A DNA stretch of 64,000 bases from positions 651,200-715,199 of the forward strand of contig NZ_JAHXYR010000003.1 in the NCBI RefSeq assembly GCF_019969845.1, read 5' to 3'. Positions 44,417 through 54,229 of this stretch are shown here, piece by piece. The position numbers and the translations under genes were made by a program. The stretch comes from Sphingobacterium sp. GVS05A (GTDB lineage Bacteria > Bacteroidota > Bacteroidia > Sphingobacteriales > Sphingobacteriaceae). The notes beneath the pieces were generated by a model. It was not told where the DNA came from. It ran no database searches and saw only the letters and a program-made list of their open reading frames with translations. Within the stretch, counting starts at the first letter, position 1, and every line of letters starts with the position of its first letter.

Positions 44417-47056
44417 TTAGAATTTGTAGGCGTAAACCTTAAAATCCTTTTTCATACAAATCAAATAATTGGCATTGTCGCCGTAGTTAATTGGTCCATA
44501 ATAGAACTTCGAAAACCCTTCGATAGGGAATCCATCCTGTACCAAACCATCTGATCCGAAAAGATAAATCATCCTATTGTCTGTGCCGACTCCCAAGACG
44601 TCGGATTTTCCAATCCGCTTAAAGAATAAAGGTCTGTTGCTTGCATCTTCAATGAATTTATATTCGAAATAGGATGAGGAGTCTCTGCTGCTATAAGCAT
44701 TCAATTTATTGTTGGCCAAAATGATAAAGTCTCTGTCTGCACCGCCACTGATATCTTCAAAATTAAAGAAAGCATCTTTCCCCCAGCTGCCTAATTTAAT
44801 TTTTTTTGCTTCACCTTCAAAAGGAACTTTGAAAATACTGCCTTTATTATCGGCAACATAGACAAATGAATTTTTTTCATCTGAGGCTGCTACTAAACCA
44901 ATCGGATTGCGAACGCTTTCGCCATCTGTATCTAAGCTTTGTTTGCGAATGATCTTACCATTTTCATTGAAAAAATAAACAGAAGCTGTGCTTGTACCCG
45001 CTATAATGTAATTGGTTTGCCCCAGTGTGGTTATTTTTAGATCAAAAAGTATACGGCTGTCTACAGTATTATTTTCAAATCCCTCTACTCTTTTGCCATC
45101 TAGCGTATAGGCTAAGATGCGATCTGTTGCAGGAATATAGATACGTTGTTCTTTATTGAAGTTAGATACTGTGGCCCCATAGCTAGCCGTAGAAGGTAAT
45201 TCGACAGAAAAACCATTCATATCCTTTCCGTCAGGTCTGATCCGATATAGTCTGCTTTTGGTGACAATAATGATGCTGAGATCTTGCAATTGAATTGGTT
45301 CACCCAAGATCTCGCCCTGGAAAAGGTTTTGCCAAAGTTCCTTTCCATCTGGCGAAAACGCATGTACGGTATGATCCTGCTCCTGGATCATTATAAATTT
45401 GTTCTTGCCATCTTGATCCAAAATCCAAGGTTTGTTGATGATGCGGCTTTCAAGCTGTACAGTCCATTCAGGTTTTCCTCCAAGTCGTGTATCACTTTTG
45501 TAAAGAGCATATAAGTTGGAGGAGAATGTCCCTTGATTACCACTTAATTGATAGGACCATGAGTAGAAATTTTGAAAACCAAACTGTTCTTCATCTTTAA
45601 AATTCTTGGCATAATCAGCTTTTAAATTATCTAAGATATTGCTTTTGCCCGCTTTGGGTTCTAAATAGAAGGTTACATTGCTACGGCTATTTTGTAAAGC
45701 CGCGTGATTTTTGAAAATTGCTGTTCCTGATAGAAATTGCTTTTCACGGAAAGATTCACGATAATCTCTCAAGATGCCTGTTCGATTTGCGACAACCATT
45801 ATGCCATCAACGATGGTAAAGTATGGTCTTGTAAAGCTCTTGAACGGCTCTCCGAAGGAGGCATATAATAGCTGGGAATATTTAAATTGATAGATCGAGT
45901 CACCAACAGATGAACTGAATTTTTTAAAGTTATTTGCGAATAGGCTCGAATCAGATATGCTGATCAGCCCAAGTACATCTTGATTGTCTAATTCCGCCAA
46001 CGCAAATTCATCATTAAAAAGAGGGGCGATGACACTGTCAAATGATACCTTTGTATCGTCCTCAAGATTTTTAATGCTTTTGCTCACGCGATCGTACTCT
46101 TTTTGCTGAATCAATAGTTCTTTGAGTCCCGAACGGAAGCTATGTGGATCGGAAATACTGAAATCAATATATGATGCTGCATTTTTTGGTAAGTAGTTTC
46201 CTAATGCCTGCACTTGAGCGGTTTGATTGGCAAACAATTGTAAATAGCTGTTTTTACTTCCTGTTAGATCAGTTACGCCCTTGAAGATAAGCGCATCCTG
46301 TTTGAAATTCATATTCCAGGAAGTTTGTCCTTTGAGAGAATCAATTAAATTAAGGTAATTACCAAATTTGGATTTCATCAATATGCGGGCAACCTGCGCT
46401 AATTGTTCATTGAAAAAATATAAACTGAGCGGTGTATTCTTATTGTTGTGATTGACAAAGAATTCAATTTGCTTTGTGTTTATTTTTTTTACATTCTTAT
46501 CGAAAATTTGCGCAAGCACCTGTTTTGAATAACTGGCAAAAATAATTTCATGGGAATAAGCGCAATAGAGCGTACTGTCTTTTATTCCTTTATTGAGTCC
46601 AAAGAATCTTTGACCCAGCGTATCAAAGGGTTGAACTTTATAATTGTTTCCGATCTGCCCGATAAGGGTTGCCAGCGCGTTATTATCAAGGCTCTGCCCA
46701 ACTTGTACACTATAAAGAGGTGTTATCTGATCTTTTTCTTGATGAAAAGACAGTAATATCTGTTGCCCCGCAACGAAAGGTGCCAATTGTTCACTTTGCA
46801 ATAATTCTGCTTTTAATCGCTCGAGATTACTGAAATTTCCCTGTCCTATAATGGCTTTAAATAATTCGTAATCCTTAAATATCGTGTCTACGGTCTCGTT
46901 ATTGGCAAAAGATGTTATGGCAAGTGTATTTTCCGGTAGGTATTGTAAGGCCTTGGAATCCTGTTTATTATTTTTATTGAAATCTCCGAAAAGATAAATC
47001 GTTGCCGCAATGACAGCTATGAACAATAGAATAGTGATGATTATTGTTTTTTTCAT
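44417..47056 (-). CDS. Large single-pass membrane protein, probable DUF3352 type with propeller-like C-terminal half
   Basis: 879 residues. A single helix at about 5-25 anchors it with the rest outside the cytoplasm. The N-terminal ~470 residues resemble DUF3352 (E-N-T-L-A-I-T-S-F-A-N-N, later D-F-S-I-S-D-P-H-S). The C-terminal ~380 residues have blade-like repeats (H-A-F-S-P-D-G-K-E-L-W-Q, I-L-A-Y-T-L-D-G-K-R-V-E-G-F, Y-L-F-G-S-D-G-L-V-Q-D-G-F) suggesting a PQQ- or WD-like propeller. I know no function. It precedes the NrnA-like gene by 111 bases, with a separate promoter between, and may be its own unit. Confidence 0.75.
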   Translation of the reverse strand: MKKTIIITILLFIAVIAATIYLFGDFNKNNKQDSKALQYLPENTLAITSFANNETVDTIFKDYELFKAIIGQGNFSNLERLKAELLQSEQLAPFVAGQQILLSFHQEKDQITPLYSVQVGQSLDNNALATLIGQIGNNYKVQPFDTLGQRFFGLNKGIKDSTLYCAYSHEIIFASYSKQVLAQIFDKNVKKINTKQIEFFVNHNNKNTPLSLYFFNEQLAQVARILMKSKFGNYLNLIDSLKGQTSWNMNFKQDALIFKGVTDLTGSKNSYLQLFANQTAQVQALGNYLPKNAASYIDFSISDPHSFRSGLKELLIQQKEYDRVSKSIKNLEDDTKVSFDSVIAPLFNDEFALAELDNQDVLGLISISDSSLFANNFKKFSSSVGDSIYQFKYSQLLYASFGEPFKSFTRPYFTIVDGIMVVANRTGILRDYRESFREKQFLSGTAIFKNHAALQNSRSNVTFYLEPKAGKSNILDNLKADYAKNFKDEEQFGFQNFYSWSYQLSGNQGTFSSNLYALYKSDTRLGGKPEWTVQLESRIINKPWILDQDGKNKFIMIQEQDHTVHAFSPDGKELWQNLFQGEILGEPIQLQDLSIIIVTKSRLYRIRPDGKDMNGFSVELPSTASYGATVSNFNKEQRIYIPATDRILAYTLDGKRVEGFENNTVDSRILFDLKITTLGQTNYIIAGTSTASVYFFNENGKIIRKQSLDTDGESVRNPIGLVAASDEKNSFVYVADNKGSIFKVPFEGEAKKIKLGSWGKDAFFNFEDISGGADRDFIILANNKLNAYSSRDSSSYFEYKFIEDASNRPLFFKRIGKSDVLGVGTDNRMIYLFGSDGLVQDGFPIEGFSKFYYGPINYGDNANYLICMKKDFKVYAYKF

Positions 47057-47178
47057 CAGAATAAATATTTATGAATGCTCATCTTCAATGGTATAGATAA
47101 ACACGTTTCAGTCAATTTGTTTTTTTATGGTAATGAAGCGATCAACTTGAATAAACTGATGATGGTTTCATCTGTAAA

Positions 47179-47186
47179 ACAAACCT
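47179..47186 (-). promoter_or_regulatory. Candidate -7 element for the 879-residue protein gene
   Basis: Reads TAGGTTTG on the minus strand, 123 bases upstream of the ATG; no TTG at -33. Confidence 0.3.
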
Positions 47187-47326
47187 AACAAAAATATGCG
47201 GGAAGCGCTAGAAAATCATCTCAATATTGGGACTTTGTAATATAAATTTAACAAAATATTCCTTATTTTGTTCGGTTTTTAATACATTTATCGGAGAAAC
47301 ACGTTTTCAGCATTCACTTTATAATA

Positions 47327-47716
47327 ATGAATAAGAGAATCATTTTAGCCGCTTCGTTATTGGGAGCATTAGCTGTAATATTAGGTGCCTTTGGTGCCCA
47401 CGGTCTAGAAGGAAAGGTAAGTGCATATCATATCGAAACTTGGAAAACTGCAAATCAGTATCATTTCTATCATACCTTTGCATTGCTATTTTTATCGACT
47501 TTTTCGCGTGCGAAAACCTATTCAATCAAGGTGTCCTTTATTGCTTTTATTGTTGGTATTTTGTTTTTTTCGGGATCTTTATATATCCTTAGCATCAGGG
47601 AAATAACCGGTTTCGGAAATCCGGCTATCTTAGGTCCCATAACACCCTTAGGTGGCTTGTCATTGATCATCGGTTGGATAGCTCTATTTGTAGCGGCACT
47701 AAAAAATAAATCATAA
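47327..47716 (+). CDS. DUF423 family small membrane protein
   Basis: 129 residues with four membrane helices. The N-terminus (L-G-A-F-G-A-H-G-L-E) and central W-K-T-A-N-Q-Y-H-F-Y-H-T-F-A-L are the DUF423/YgdD signature. Function unknown; a His-rich central motif near the membrane surface is conserved in the family. It is monocistronic with a hairpin terminator downstream. Confidence 0.9.
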   Translation: MNKRIILAASLLGALAVILGAFGAHGLEGKVSAYHIETWKTANQYHFYHTFALLFLSTFSRAKTYSIKVSFIAFIVGILFFSGSLYILSIREITGFGNPAILGPITPLGGLSLIIGWIALFVAALKNKS

Positions 47717-47758
47717 TCCTACTGTTTAGATAGAATAAAGCTTGCTAGCTTTTTAGAT

Positions 47759-47799
47759 AAAGGGCCTTCCTACGATTAAAAATCCAGGAGGGCTTTTAT
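47759..47799 (+). terminator. DUF423 gene terminator
   Basis: Imperfect stem aaagggccttcct/aggagggcttt, with T-rich sequence following. It ends about 70 bases before priA. Confidence 0.6.
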
Positions 47800-47867
47800 T
47801 TTGAGGGAGGTCACTCACGTATTCTTTCTGTCGCTTTTTTTGTATTTTTATCCCATAATAAAAAAAT

Positions 47868-50351
47868 ATGTCCAATCCGCAATCTTCGATTTTTAGTGAA
47901 AGAGATACCTTGTTTATTGATGTGGTTCTACCCTTAGCTCTAGCAAGAACATATACTTATCGTATTCCGGCTGACTGGAATGATCGGGTACAGATTGGGG
48001 TCCGGGTCATTGTGCAATTTGGACGAAACAAGATTTATTCGGCGGTCGTGAAATCGATTAGCAAAGAAGCGCCACTGAAATACGAAGCAAAGTATATTTT
48101 AGATATCATTGATGATAAACCTATCGTCAACCTTGCCCAATTTAAATTGTGGGATTGGTTGGCAGATTACTATATGTGCAGTTTGGGTGAAGTCATGCAG
48201 GCTGCACTTCCAGCGGCATTAAAACTGGCAAGTGAAACCAAAGTGATCTCTTCTATAACAGAAGAATTTGATCGTTCGACCCTCTCGGATAAAGAATATC
48301 TCATTATTGAGGCCTTGGAGGTGGCAGGAGAACTTAAAGTCAATGATATCGTGAAGTTATTGGGACAGAAAACCGTATTTCCGATATTGAAGCAATTGTT
48401 TGACAAAGGGATCGTACTTATCTCCGAGGAAATAACAGAAAGATATAAACCCAAAACAAAAGCATTCTTACGTTTTGCCTTTGACTTTAGAAATGAGGAT
48501 GCCAAGCGAGAATTATTGGATAGTCTCAATCGTGCACCCAAACAGCAAGATGCGGTTTTGGCATTTATGCAGCTTGTCAAAAAGACTGAAGAGATTACAC
48601 GTCCGATGTTGGCAGAAGCTTCAGGTTGCGGTAATGGTGCTATCACGGCATTGATCGACAAAGGTGTATTTGAAGTGAAGGAGAAGGTCGTATCGAGATT
48701 TCAGGGAGAGGATATAGAACTAGATGCTAATTTTCAATTCAATGAAAATCAACAGCGTGCCTATGATGAGATCCAACAGTCTTTTGAGGAAAAAGAGGTA
48801 ACACTATTGCATGGGGTAACAGCTTCAGGGAAAACTCAGCTCTATATACGACTTATCGAACAGGCAATAGCTGAAGGAAAATCAGCTTTGTATCTTCTGC
48901 CTGAGATCGCATTGACAGCACAGATTACTGCGCGATTAAAACTGCACTTTGGTGATAAACTCGGTGTTTATCATTCAAAATTCAATGATAATGAACGTGC
49001 TGAGGTATGGCATAAGGTGATGAAAAATGAGTTTCAAGTTGTTATTGGTGCCCGTTCTTCTGTATTTCTTCCGTTTCAGGATCTAGGAATTATTATTGTC
49101 GATGAGGAACATGAAAGCTCATACAAACAATTTGATCCAGCACCGCGCTACCATGCGCGTGATACAGCCATTTATCTCGGTTTTATACATCAGACGAAGG
49201 TGCTTTTGGGATCCGCAACACCATCGTTGGAAAGTTATTATAATGCTAAAGCAAAGAAGTATGGCTTTGTGCAGCTATTGGAGCGTTATGGCAATGCGCA
49301 GTTGCCGAGTGTTGAGCTCGTCAATATTCCTGAAGAAGGGCGAAAGGAAAATATGTTCTCCTATTTCTCCGGAACATTGTTAAAAGCTATTGAAGAAGCC
49401 GTTAAGAATAAGGAACAGGTTATTCTGTTTCAGAATAGAAGGGGACACACCACCATGATCCAGTGTAATACCTGCGGTTTTGTTGCCAAATGTGTGAATT
49501 GTGATGTCAGTTTGACCTACCATAAAAGTTCCAATATGATGCATTGCCATTACTGTGGGCATGTTGAACCCCCACTTCGGGTCTGTCCAGCTTGTGGAAT
49601 GCCACATATAGAAAGCAAGGGCTTTGGGACAGAGCGGGTGGAAGAAGAACTTGAATTGCTCATGCCCGAGATTCGTATAGGCCGATTGGATCTGGATTCA
49701 ACAAAAGGAAAGTATGGCTTTGATAAGATTATTACGGCTTTCGATGAACATGAATTTGATGTACTGATCGGTACCCAAATGGTCGCCAAAGGGCTGGATT
49801 TTGGACGTGTAAGTTTAATCGGTGTTGTGAATGCGGATACCATTATTAATTTCCCTGATTTTAGGGCTTACGAACGTTCTTTCTCCCTATTTTCCCAAGT
49901 TGCAGGCCGAGCCGGTCGTCGGGAAGCAGGTGGACGGGTGATTATTCAAAGTTATACGACAAATCATAGGGTCTTGGAGCAAGTCGTTAACAATGATTAT
50001 GAGGGGATGTTTATGACGGAAATTACTGAACGTAAGAATTACCTTTACCCACCTTTTTATCGACTTATTCGCATTGATATTAAGCATATAGATTTTCAAA
50101 AATGCTATGATGCTGCGAATCGTTTTGCAGCTGCTTTACGACCACAGCTCGGAGCTAGGGTATTGGGACCTGAACCACCGCTGGTCTCCCGTGTTCGAAA
50201 TAATTTTATTCAGACGATTACGTTGAAGATTGAACGCACAAATATTAGTATCGCTAAGGTAAAGGAGCTGATTCGTTCGGTTTTATTGGATTTTGAGATT
50301 GATAAGACCAATAGCGGCGTTCGTGTTCAGGTCGATGTTGACCCTTATTAA
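47868..50351 (+). CDS. priA: Primosomal replication helicase PriA
   Basis: 827 residues. N-terminal DNA-binding region (1-280), helicase lobes with Walker A G-V-T-A-S-G-K-T (about 320-327), I-I-V-D-E-E-H motif (DEEH box) and R-A-G-R-R-E-A-G-G at motif VI. The zinc-binding cysteine cluster is seen as C-N-T-C, C-V-N-C, C-H-Y-C and C-P-A-C. PriA restarts stalled replication forks by loading DnaB. Length is slightly above E. coli (732). Confidence 0.96.
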   Translation: MSNPQSSIFSERDTLFIDVVLPLALARTYTYRIPADWNDRVQIGVRVIVQFGRNKIYSAVVKSISKEAPLKYEAKYILDIIDDKPIVNLAQFKLWDWLADYYMCSLGEVMQAALPAALKLASETKVISSITEEFDRSTLSDKEYLIIEALEVAGELKVNDIVKLLGQKTVFPILKQLFDKGIVLISEEITERYKPKTKAFLRFAFDFRNEDAKRELLDSLNRAPKQQDAVLAFMQLVKKTEEITRPMLAEASGCGNGAITALIDKGVFEVKEKVVSRFQGEDIELDANFQFNENQQRAYDEIQQSFEEKEVTLLHGVTASGKTQLYIRLIEQAIAEGKSALYLLPEIALTAQITARLKLHFGDKLGVYHSKFNDNERAEVWHKVMKNEFQVVIGARSSVFLPFQDLGIIIVDEEHESSYKQFDPAPRYHARDTAIYLGFIHQTKVLLGSATPSLESYYNAKAKKYGFVQLLERYGNAQLPSVELVNIPEEGRKENMFSYFSGTLLKAIEEAVKNKEQVILFQNRRGHTTMIQCNTCGFVAKCVNCDVSLTYHKSSNMMHCHYCGHVEPPLRVCPACGMPHIESKGFGTERVEEELELLMPEIRIGRLDLDSTKGKYGFDKIITAFDEHEFDVLIGTQMVAKGLDFGRVSLIGVVNADTIINFPDFRAYERSFSLFSQVAGRAGRREAGGRVIIQSYTTNHRVLEQVVNNDYEGMFMTEITERKNYLYPPFYRLIRIDIKHIDFQKCYDAANRFAAALRPQLGARVLGPEPPLVSRVRNNFIQTITLKIERTNISIAKVKELIRSVLLDFEIDKTNSGVRVQVDVDPY

Positions 50352-50560
50352 CAACTTGCTTTTTATACGCTTGTAGCGGCGGATCATGTGCTAACTGATC
50401 TGAGTTTTTCGTGATGAAATGCCTGTAACTTTTTGATAATGTTGTAGATATGGTGTTTTCATTTGGTTGTGATGTGTTGTGTGTTCTACGTTCAATATTG
50501 TGTATTGCTTTGATATTAAGTAATTTGTGAATAGTTCGGCTAAATATCCCTTTTTAAAGG

Positions 50561-50568
50561 TAAATTTG
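50561..50568 (+). promoter_or_regulatory. Candidate -7 element for pcm
   Basis: TAAATTTG ends 8 bases before the pcm ATG; TTC lies 23 bases further up. If used, the message would be almost leaderless. Confidence 0.4.
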
Positions 50569-50575
50569 AAACATC

Positions 50576-51232
50576 ATGGCGTATAAGTTTATTGATAATT
50601 ATCGGGAGAGAGGTGCACGCAAGAAATTGGTTGAGCATCTAAAAGGAAGAGGTATTGAAGACCAAAAAGTATTGGAAGCCATTGGGAAGGTACCACGTCA
50701 TTTCTTTTTTGATGAAACCTTCTGGAATCAGGCTTATCGAGACATTGCTTTTCCAATCGGTGACGGACAAACGATCTCCCAACCATACACTGTCGCTTAT
50801 CAATCCGAATTGCTCCACGTGAAAAAAGGGGATAAGGTACTGGAAATTGGAACAGGATCAGGGTATCAAACTTGTATTTTGCTTGAACTTGGGGCCGATG
50901 TATATACGATAGAACGCCAAGAGAACCTTTATCAACGAACAATTCAGGTATTGCCCTACATGGGGTATAAGGCAAATTTCTTTTTGGGTGATGGCTCCAA
51001 AGGTATTGAAAAATATGCTCCCTACGATAAAATTATTGTAACTGCTGGGGCGCCATTCGTGCCTGAAATCATGTTGAAGCAGCTGAAAATAGGTGGGATT
51101 TTTGTGATTCCGGTAGGGGACGAGAAGTCTCAGAAAATGATGACAATAATTCGTGTAGGTGAAAATGAATTTGATCGCATTGAATTGGATACTTTTCGTT
51201 TTGTACCCTTGGTAGGTGATCAGGCCTGGTAG
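50576..51232 (+). CDS. pcm: Protein-L-isoaspartate O-methyltransferase
   Basis: 218 residues. It methylates isoaspartyl residues in damaged proteins to start their repair. The SAM-binding motif is V-L-E-I-G-T-G-S-G-Y-Q-T (about 87-98), preceded by D-G-Q-T-I-S-Q-P-Y-T-V-A, the family's substrate-site motif. No signal peptide, so cytoplasmic. Confidence 0.95.
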   Translation: MAYKFIDNYRERGARKKLVEHLKGRGIEDQKVLEAIGKVPRHFFFDETFWNQAYRDIAFPIGDGQTISQPYTVAYQSELLHVKKGDKVLEIGTGSGYQTCILLELGADVYTIERQENLYQRTIQVLPYMGYKANFFLGDGSKGIEKYAPYDKIIVTAGAPFVPEIMLKQLKIGGIFVIPVGDEKSQKMMTIIRVGENEFDRIELDTFRFVPLVGDQAW

Positions 51233-51274
51233 TTCACATTTGTTTCGAAAAAATTAGGGGTGCTTCGGACCCTT

Positions 51275-51302
51275 ATTCACTTTTTTTGCAAAAAAAGTGA
51301 AT
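51275..51302. terminator. Perfect 28-bp palindrome downstream of pcm, possible terminator
   Basis: 13-bp arms attcac plus seven T's and seven A's plus gtgaat around a central GC. Just upstream (51256-51274) aggggt...accctt forms a second small stem ending in a T-rich run. One or both may end the pcm transcript. Confidence 0.55.
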
Positions 51303-51424
51303 GAAAATATATTGTTTTTACTTACTCTTGTGAATGCTCTCAGTTTAAAAGTTGTAGTTAGTTACAGATATGATTTTGGATAGGATGCATTTCGTCCAAT
51401 TGATGGAGTAAAAAATATTTAAGA

Positions 51425-53248
51425 ATGAATCCAATAACGATATTATACGACCAAAAGCACCAAGAAATTGCCTCCACGGTCTTAAAATTAAATAAGCAGG
51501 TGAATACCCTGAGTTTAAGCCGACTCTTTGTAATTCTTGGTGGTGGAGCCTTGCTATTTTATACTTTTCAGTTGGAAAGTCTTCCTTTGGTGTTCTGTTG
51601 TTTCTTTGCCTTATTGTTCCTATTTGCGTATTTGGTACGCCGGCAAAGCCAGCTGGAGCTTCAGAAAAACTATTTTGAAGCCTATTTGAAGGTTTTGTCC
51701 AATGAACAAAACATCATTGATGGAAAAGTAAATATGTATGCCCATGGAGAGGACTTTGAAGATGATAATCATCCTTATAGCTCAGATATGGACGTATTCG
51801 GTGCATATTCGTTATTTGCCCAATTGAATCGGTCAACAACAAAACAGGGGATTGATTTGCTTGCATCTTGGCTAAGTGCTCCTCTGGATAAAGAACAGAT
51901 CCAACGGAATCAGGAAGCGTCGCGGGAATTAGAAAGTGAATCGGAATGGATATGGGATTTTCAGGCGAAACTGCTGGCAAATCTTAATCATAAACTCGAT
52001 ATTAAGACTTTTTTGTCCAATTATTTTCAGGACCGAAATTTTAATTTTGGAAATGCTTTCATGCGTATGTATGTCAAAGTTGGTCCAGTTTTATTTGTGC
52101 TAGCGCTTGTTGGAAGCTTTTTTATTTCCAAATTTGCGGCAGTTGCAACAATATTAGGTTTGTTTCATATTCTTTGGGCTTTCGCCAAAGCGGGTAGTGT
52201 TGGTTTATTTTCTTCAAGGATAGACAAAATTGGTGGAATATTGGGTTCTTATGCTGATGCAATACAAGCTATAGAAAATCACGCATGGAAATCCGTTTCC
52301 TTACAAGAAATGGCTAATGAATTAAAGCAGGGAGGGCATGCTGAGCCTATTTCAAAAGCATTTAAAAAATTGGCTGTTCTTATCAATAATCTGGATGCAC
52401 GAAATAATGAGGTTGTTGGGTTATTTCTGAATCTTTTTTTGCTGTGGGATTTTAGACAAGTACTGGCGATTATCGATTGGAAAAATAAGTATGAACAGGA
52501 AATCCTGAATTCGTTTGATACGTTGGCAAAAGTTGAAGCTGTGAATAGTCTCGCAATTTGGAAAAGAAATCATCCGACTTATGTTTATCCGATTATCTTG
52601 GTCAACCCAGACGAGGATAAGATAGAGGCGCAAGGTATTTATCATCCGCTTATTCCGAATGAATTAGTGGTTGCCAACGATTATACCAGCAACGATCATC
52701 GGGTTGCATTGGTAACAGGATCCAATATGGCTGGGAAAAGCACATTCTTACGTACCATCGGTGTTAATGCAATTTTGGCTTATGCTGGAGCAAGTGTTGC
52801 CGCCTCATCATTTCAACTACCAATCTATAAACTTATATCCTATATGCGTATCAGAGACAATCTGAACGAAAGTACTTCCACTTTCAAGGCAGAACTCAAT
52901 CGGATGAAATTTATACTGGATACTGTAGCTTCACATACGGATAGTTTTTTTCTGATTGATGAAATGTTACGCGGAACAAACTCGGTTGACAAATATTTGG
53001 GCTCCCGCGCGATTATTAAGCAGTTGGTTCGCTTGGATGGTAAAGGTATGGTGGCAACGCACGATCTGCAGCTGTCTAGTTTGGAACCGGAGTTTCCAAA
53101 AGATATCAAAAATTATCACTTCGATATCCAGGTTGATGAAGGGCAGATGCTGTTTGACTATAAACTGAAGACAGGGGAGTGTAAGATCTTTAACGCTTCT
53201 TTGCTATTAAGGGGGATAGGGGTCGATATCGAGGAAAATATTGGATAA
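51425..53248 (+). CDS. Membrane-anchored MutS-family ATPase
   Basis: 607 residues. Two hydrophobic hairpins occur at about 30-72 and 216-256, unusual for a mismatch-repair ATPase. The C-terminal ATPase is clear: Walker A G-S-N-M-A-G-K-S-T (432-440) and Walker B/D-loop F-F-L-I-D-E-M-L-R-G-T-N-S-V-D, followed by A-T-H-D-L. It lacks the mismatch-binding domain I and the F-x-E motif of MutS. This is a Bacteroidota MutS-like family of unknown role; a role in mismatch repair should not be assumed. It is monocistronic. Confidence 0.87.
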   Translation: MNPITILYDQKHQEIASTVLKLNKQVNTLSLSRLFVILGGGALLFYTFQLESLPLVFCCFFALLFLFAYLVRRQSQLELQKNYFEAYLKVLSNEQNIIDGKVNMYAHGEDFEDDNHPYSSDMDVFGAYSLFAQLNRSTTKQGIDLLASWLSAPLDKEQIQRNQEASRELESESEWIWDFQAKLLANLNHKLDIKTFLSNYFQDRNFNFGNAFMRMYVKVGPVLFVLALVGSFFISKFAAVATILGLFHILWAFAKAGSVGLFSSRIDKIGGILGSYADAIQAIENHAWKSVSLQEMANELKQGGHAEPISKAFKKLAVLINNLDARNNEVVGLFLNLFLLWDFRQVLAIIDWKNKYEQEILNSFDTLAKVEAVNSLAIWKRNHPTYVYPIILVNPDEDKIEAQGIYHPLIPNELVVANDYTSNDHRVALVTGSNMAGKSTFLRTIGVNAILAYAGASVAASSFQLPIYKLISYMRIRDNLNESTSTFKAELNRMKFILDTVASHTDSFFLIDEMLRGTNSVDKYLGSRAIIKQLVRLDGKGMVATHDLQLSSLEPEFPKDIKNYHFDIQVDEGQMLFDYKLKTGECKIFNASLLLRGIGVDIEENIG

Positions 53249-53276
53249 AAATGACTCAACTGTTTTTGGATAGCCT

Positions 53277-53284
53277 TACATTTG
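53277..53284 (+). promoter_or_regulatory. Candidate -7 element for the thioesterase gene
   Basis: TACATTTG matches TAnnTTTG, 32 bases upstream of the ATG; no correctly spaced TTG. Confidence 0.4.
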
Positions 53285-53316
53285 TGCTCTCTTGAATCCA
53301 TTAAAAATAACAATAA

Positions 53317-53718
53317 ATGACTTTACAAGAACGTATTGATTTATCAGAAACGCATGTATGCACAACTGTATTCCCGTTTTTGACAAATCATCACGATACC
53401 TTATTCGGCGGTAAGGCAATGTCTATTATGGACGAAGTGTCTTTTATGGCCGCAACGAGATTCTGTCGCAAGACTTTGGTGACAGTATCAACAGATCGTA
53501 TTGACTTTAATAAAGCAATTCCTTCCGGGAGTATTATAGAGGCAATTGCGCGTGTCCAAAATGTCGGGCGTACGAGCTTAAAGGTGAAAGTAGAAATATT
53601 CCTGGAGCATATGTATAAAGAGGGACGGGAGCTTGCGATCGAAGGAGTATTTACTTTTGTCGCTTTGGACGAAAACAAACAGCCAATTCCTGTTTTAGAA
53701 GGTTTGGATATTGAATAA
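53317..53718 (+). CDS. Acyl-CoA thioesterase (hotdog fold, YciA/BFIT type)
   Basis: 133 residues, one hotdog domain. H-D-T-L-F-G-G-K-A-M-S-I-M-D-E is the hot-dog core helix with conserved G-G and D-E residues, and V-S-T-D-R-I-D-F the following strand. It hydrolyses acyl-CoA thioesters in the cytoplasm; chain length is unknown. Confidence 0.92.
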   Translation: MTLQERIDLSETHVCTTVFPFLTNHHDTLFGGKAMSIMDEVSFMAATRFCRKTLVTVSTDRIDFNKAIPSGSIIEAIARVQNVGRTSLKVKVEIFLEHMYKEGRELAIEGVFTFVALDENKQPIPVLEGLDIE

Positions 53719-53756
53719 TCAACCTAATTGGACTGGGGGAGATGACAAAAAATTAG

Positions 53757-53786
53757 AAAAACGGGTGGATTATTCCACCCGTTTTT
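53757..53786. terminator. Bidirectional terminator between thioesterase and DUF779 genes
   Basis: Perfect arms aaaaacgggtgga (53757-53769) and tccacccgttttt (53774-53786) around ttat. Confidence 0.92.
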
Positions 53787-53790
53787 ATGT

Positions 53791-54165
53791 TTATTCACTG
53801 CGTTTGATCGGGCTAAGTTCTTTTAATTCTTCGTCTGTAAAGAGCCGGTAATGTACCTTAAAGGTTTTTCCAAGTGGTGTTTCCAACGAAAAACCACCCG
53901 GACCAAAGCCCTCCAGTACATCAAGTGTGAAATGGGCATGTTTCCAATACTCAAACAGATCCCGGTCTACCCAAAACTCGTATCCTTCAACCAATCCGAT
54001 CATGGCGTCATTCATGCGGGGAAAATACCCCCCTTTTTCAAAACATTGGGGCTGAGTCCCTTCACAGCAGCCTCCGGCCTGGTAAAACATCAATGCACCA
54101 TGTTGTGCTTCAAGTGTATGAATGAGCTCCTTGGCTTTGTCTGTACTATCTATTCTGTTGACCAT
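53791..54165 (-). CDS. DUF779 family protein
   Basis: 124 residues. The H-G-A-L-M-F-Y-Q-A-G-G-C-C-E-G region, with several Cys, is the family signature; W-V-D-R-D-L-F-E-Y-W-K-H occurs later. DUF779 genes commonly stand beside NAD-dependent aldehyde dehydrogenases of the ExaC type, as here (64 bases downstream of that gene). Function unknown; the Cys and His residues suggest metal or thiol chemistry. Confidence 0.9.
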   Translation of the reverse strand: MVNRIDSTDKAKELIHTLEAQHGALMFYQAGGCCEGTQPQCFEKGGYFPRMNDAMIGLVEGYEFWVDRDLFEYWKHAHFTLDVLEGFGPGGFSLETPLGKTFKVHYRLFTDEELKELSPIKRSE

Positions 54166-54229
54166 TGCTGAAAGGATTGATAAATGAAGAATAAAGCATT
54201 TCTTCTTTGCGTTTTTAATTCATAGCGTA

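Noticed and set aside
48170..48661. Minus-strand 163-codon frame inside priA
   Set aside because: Shadow of the priA frame; Ser/Asn-rich without family features.
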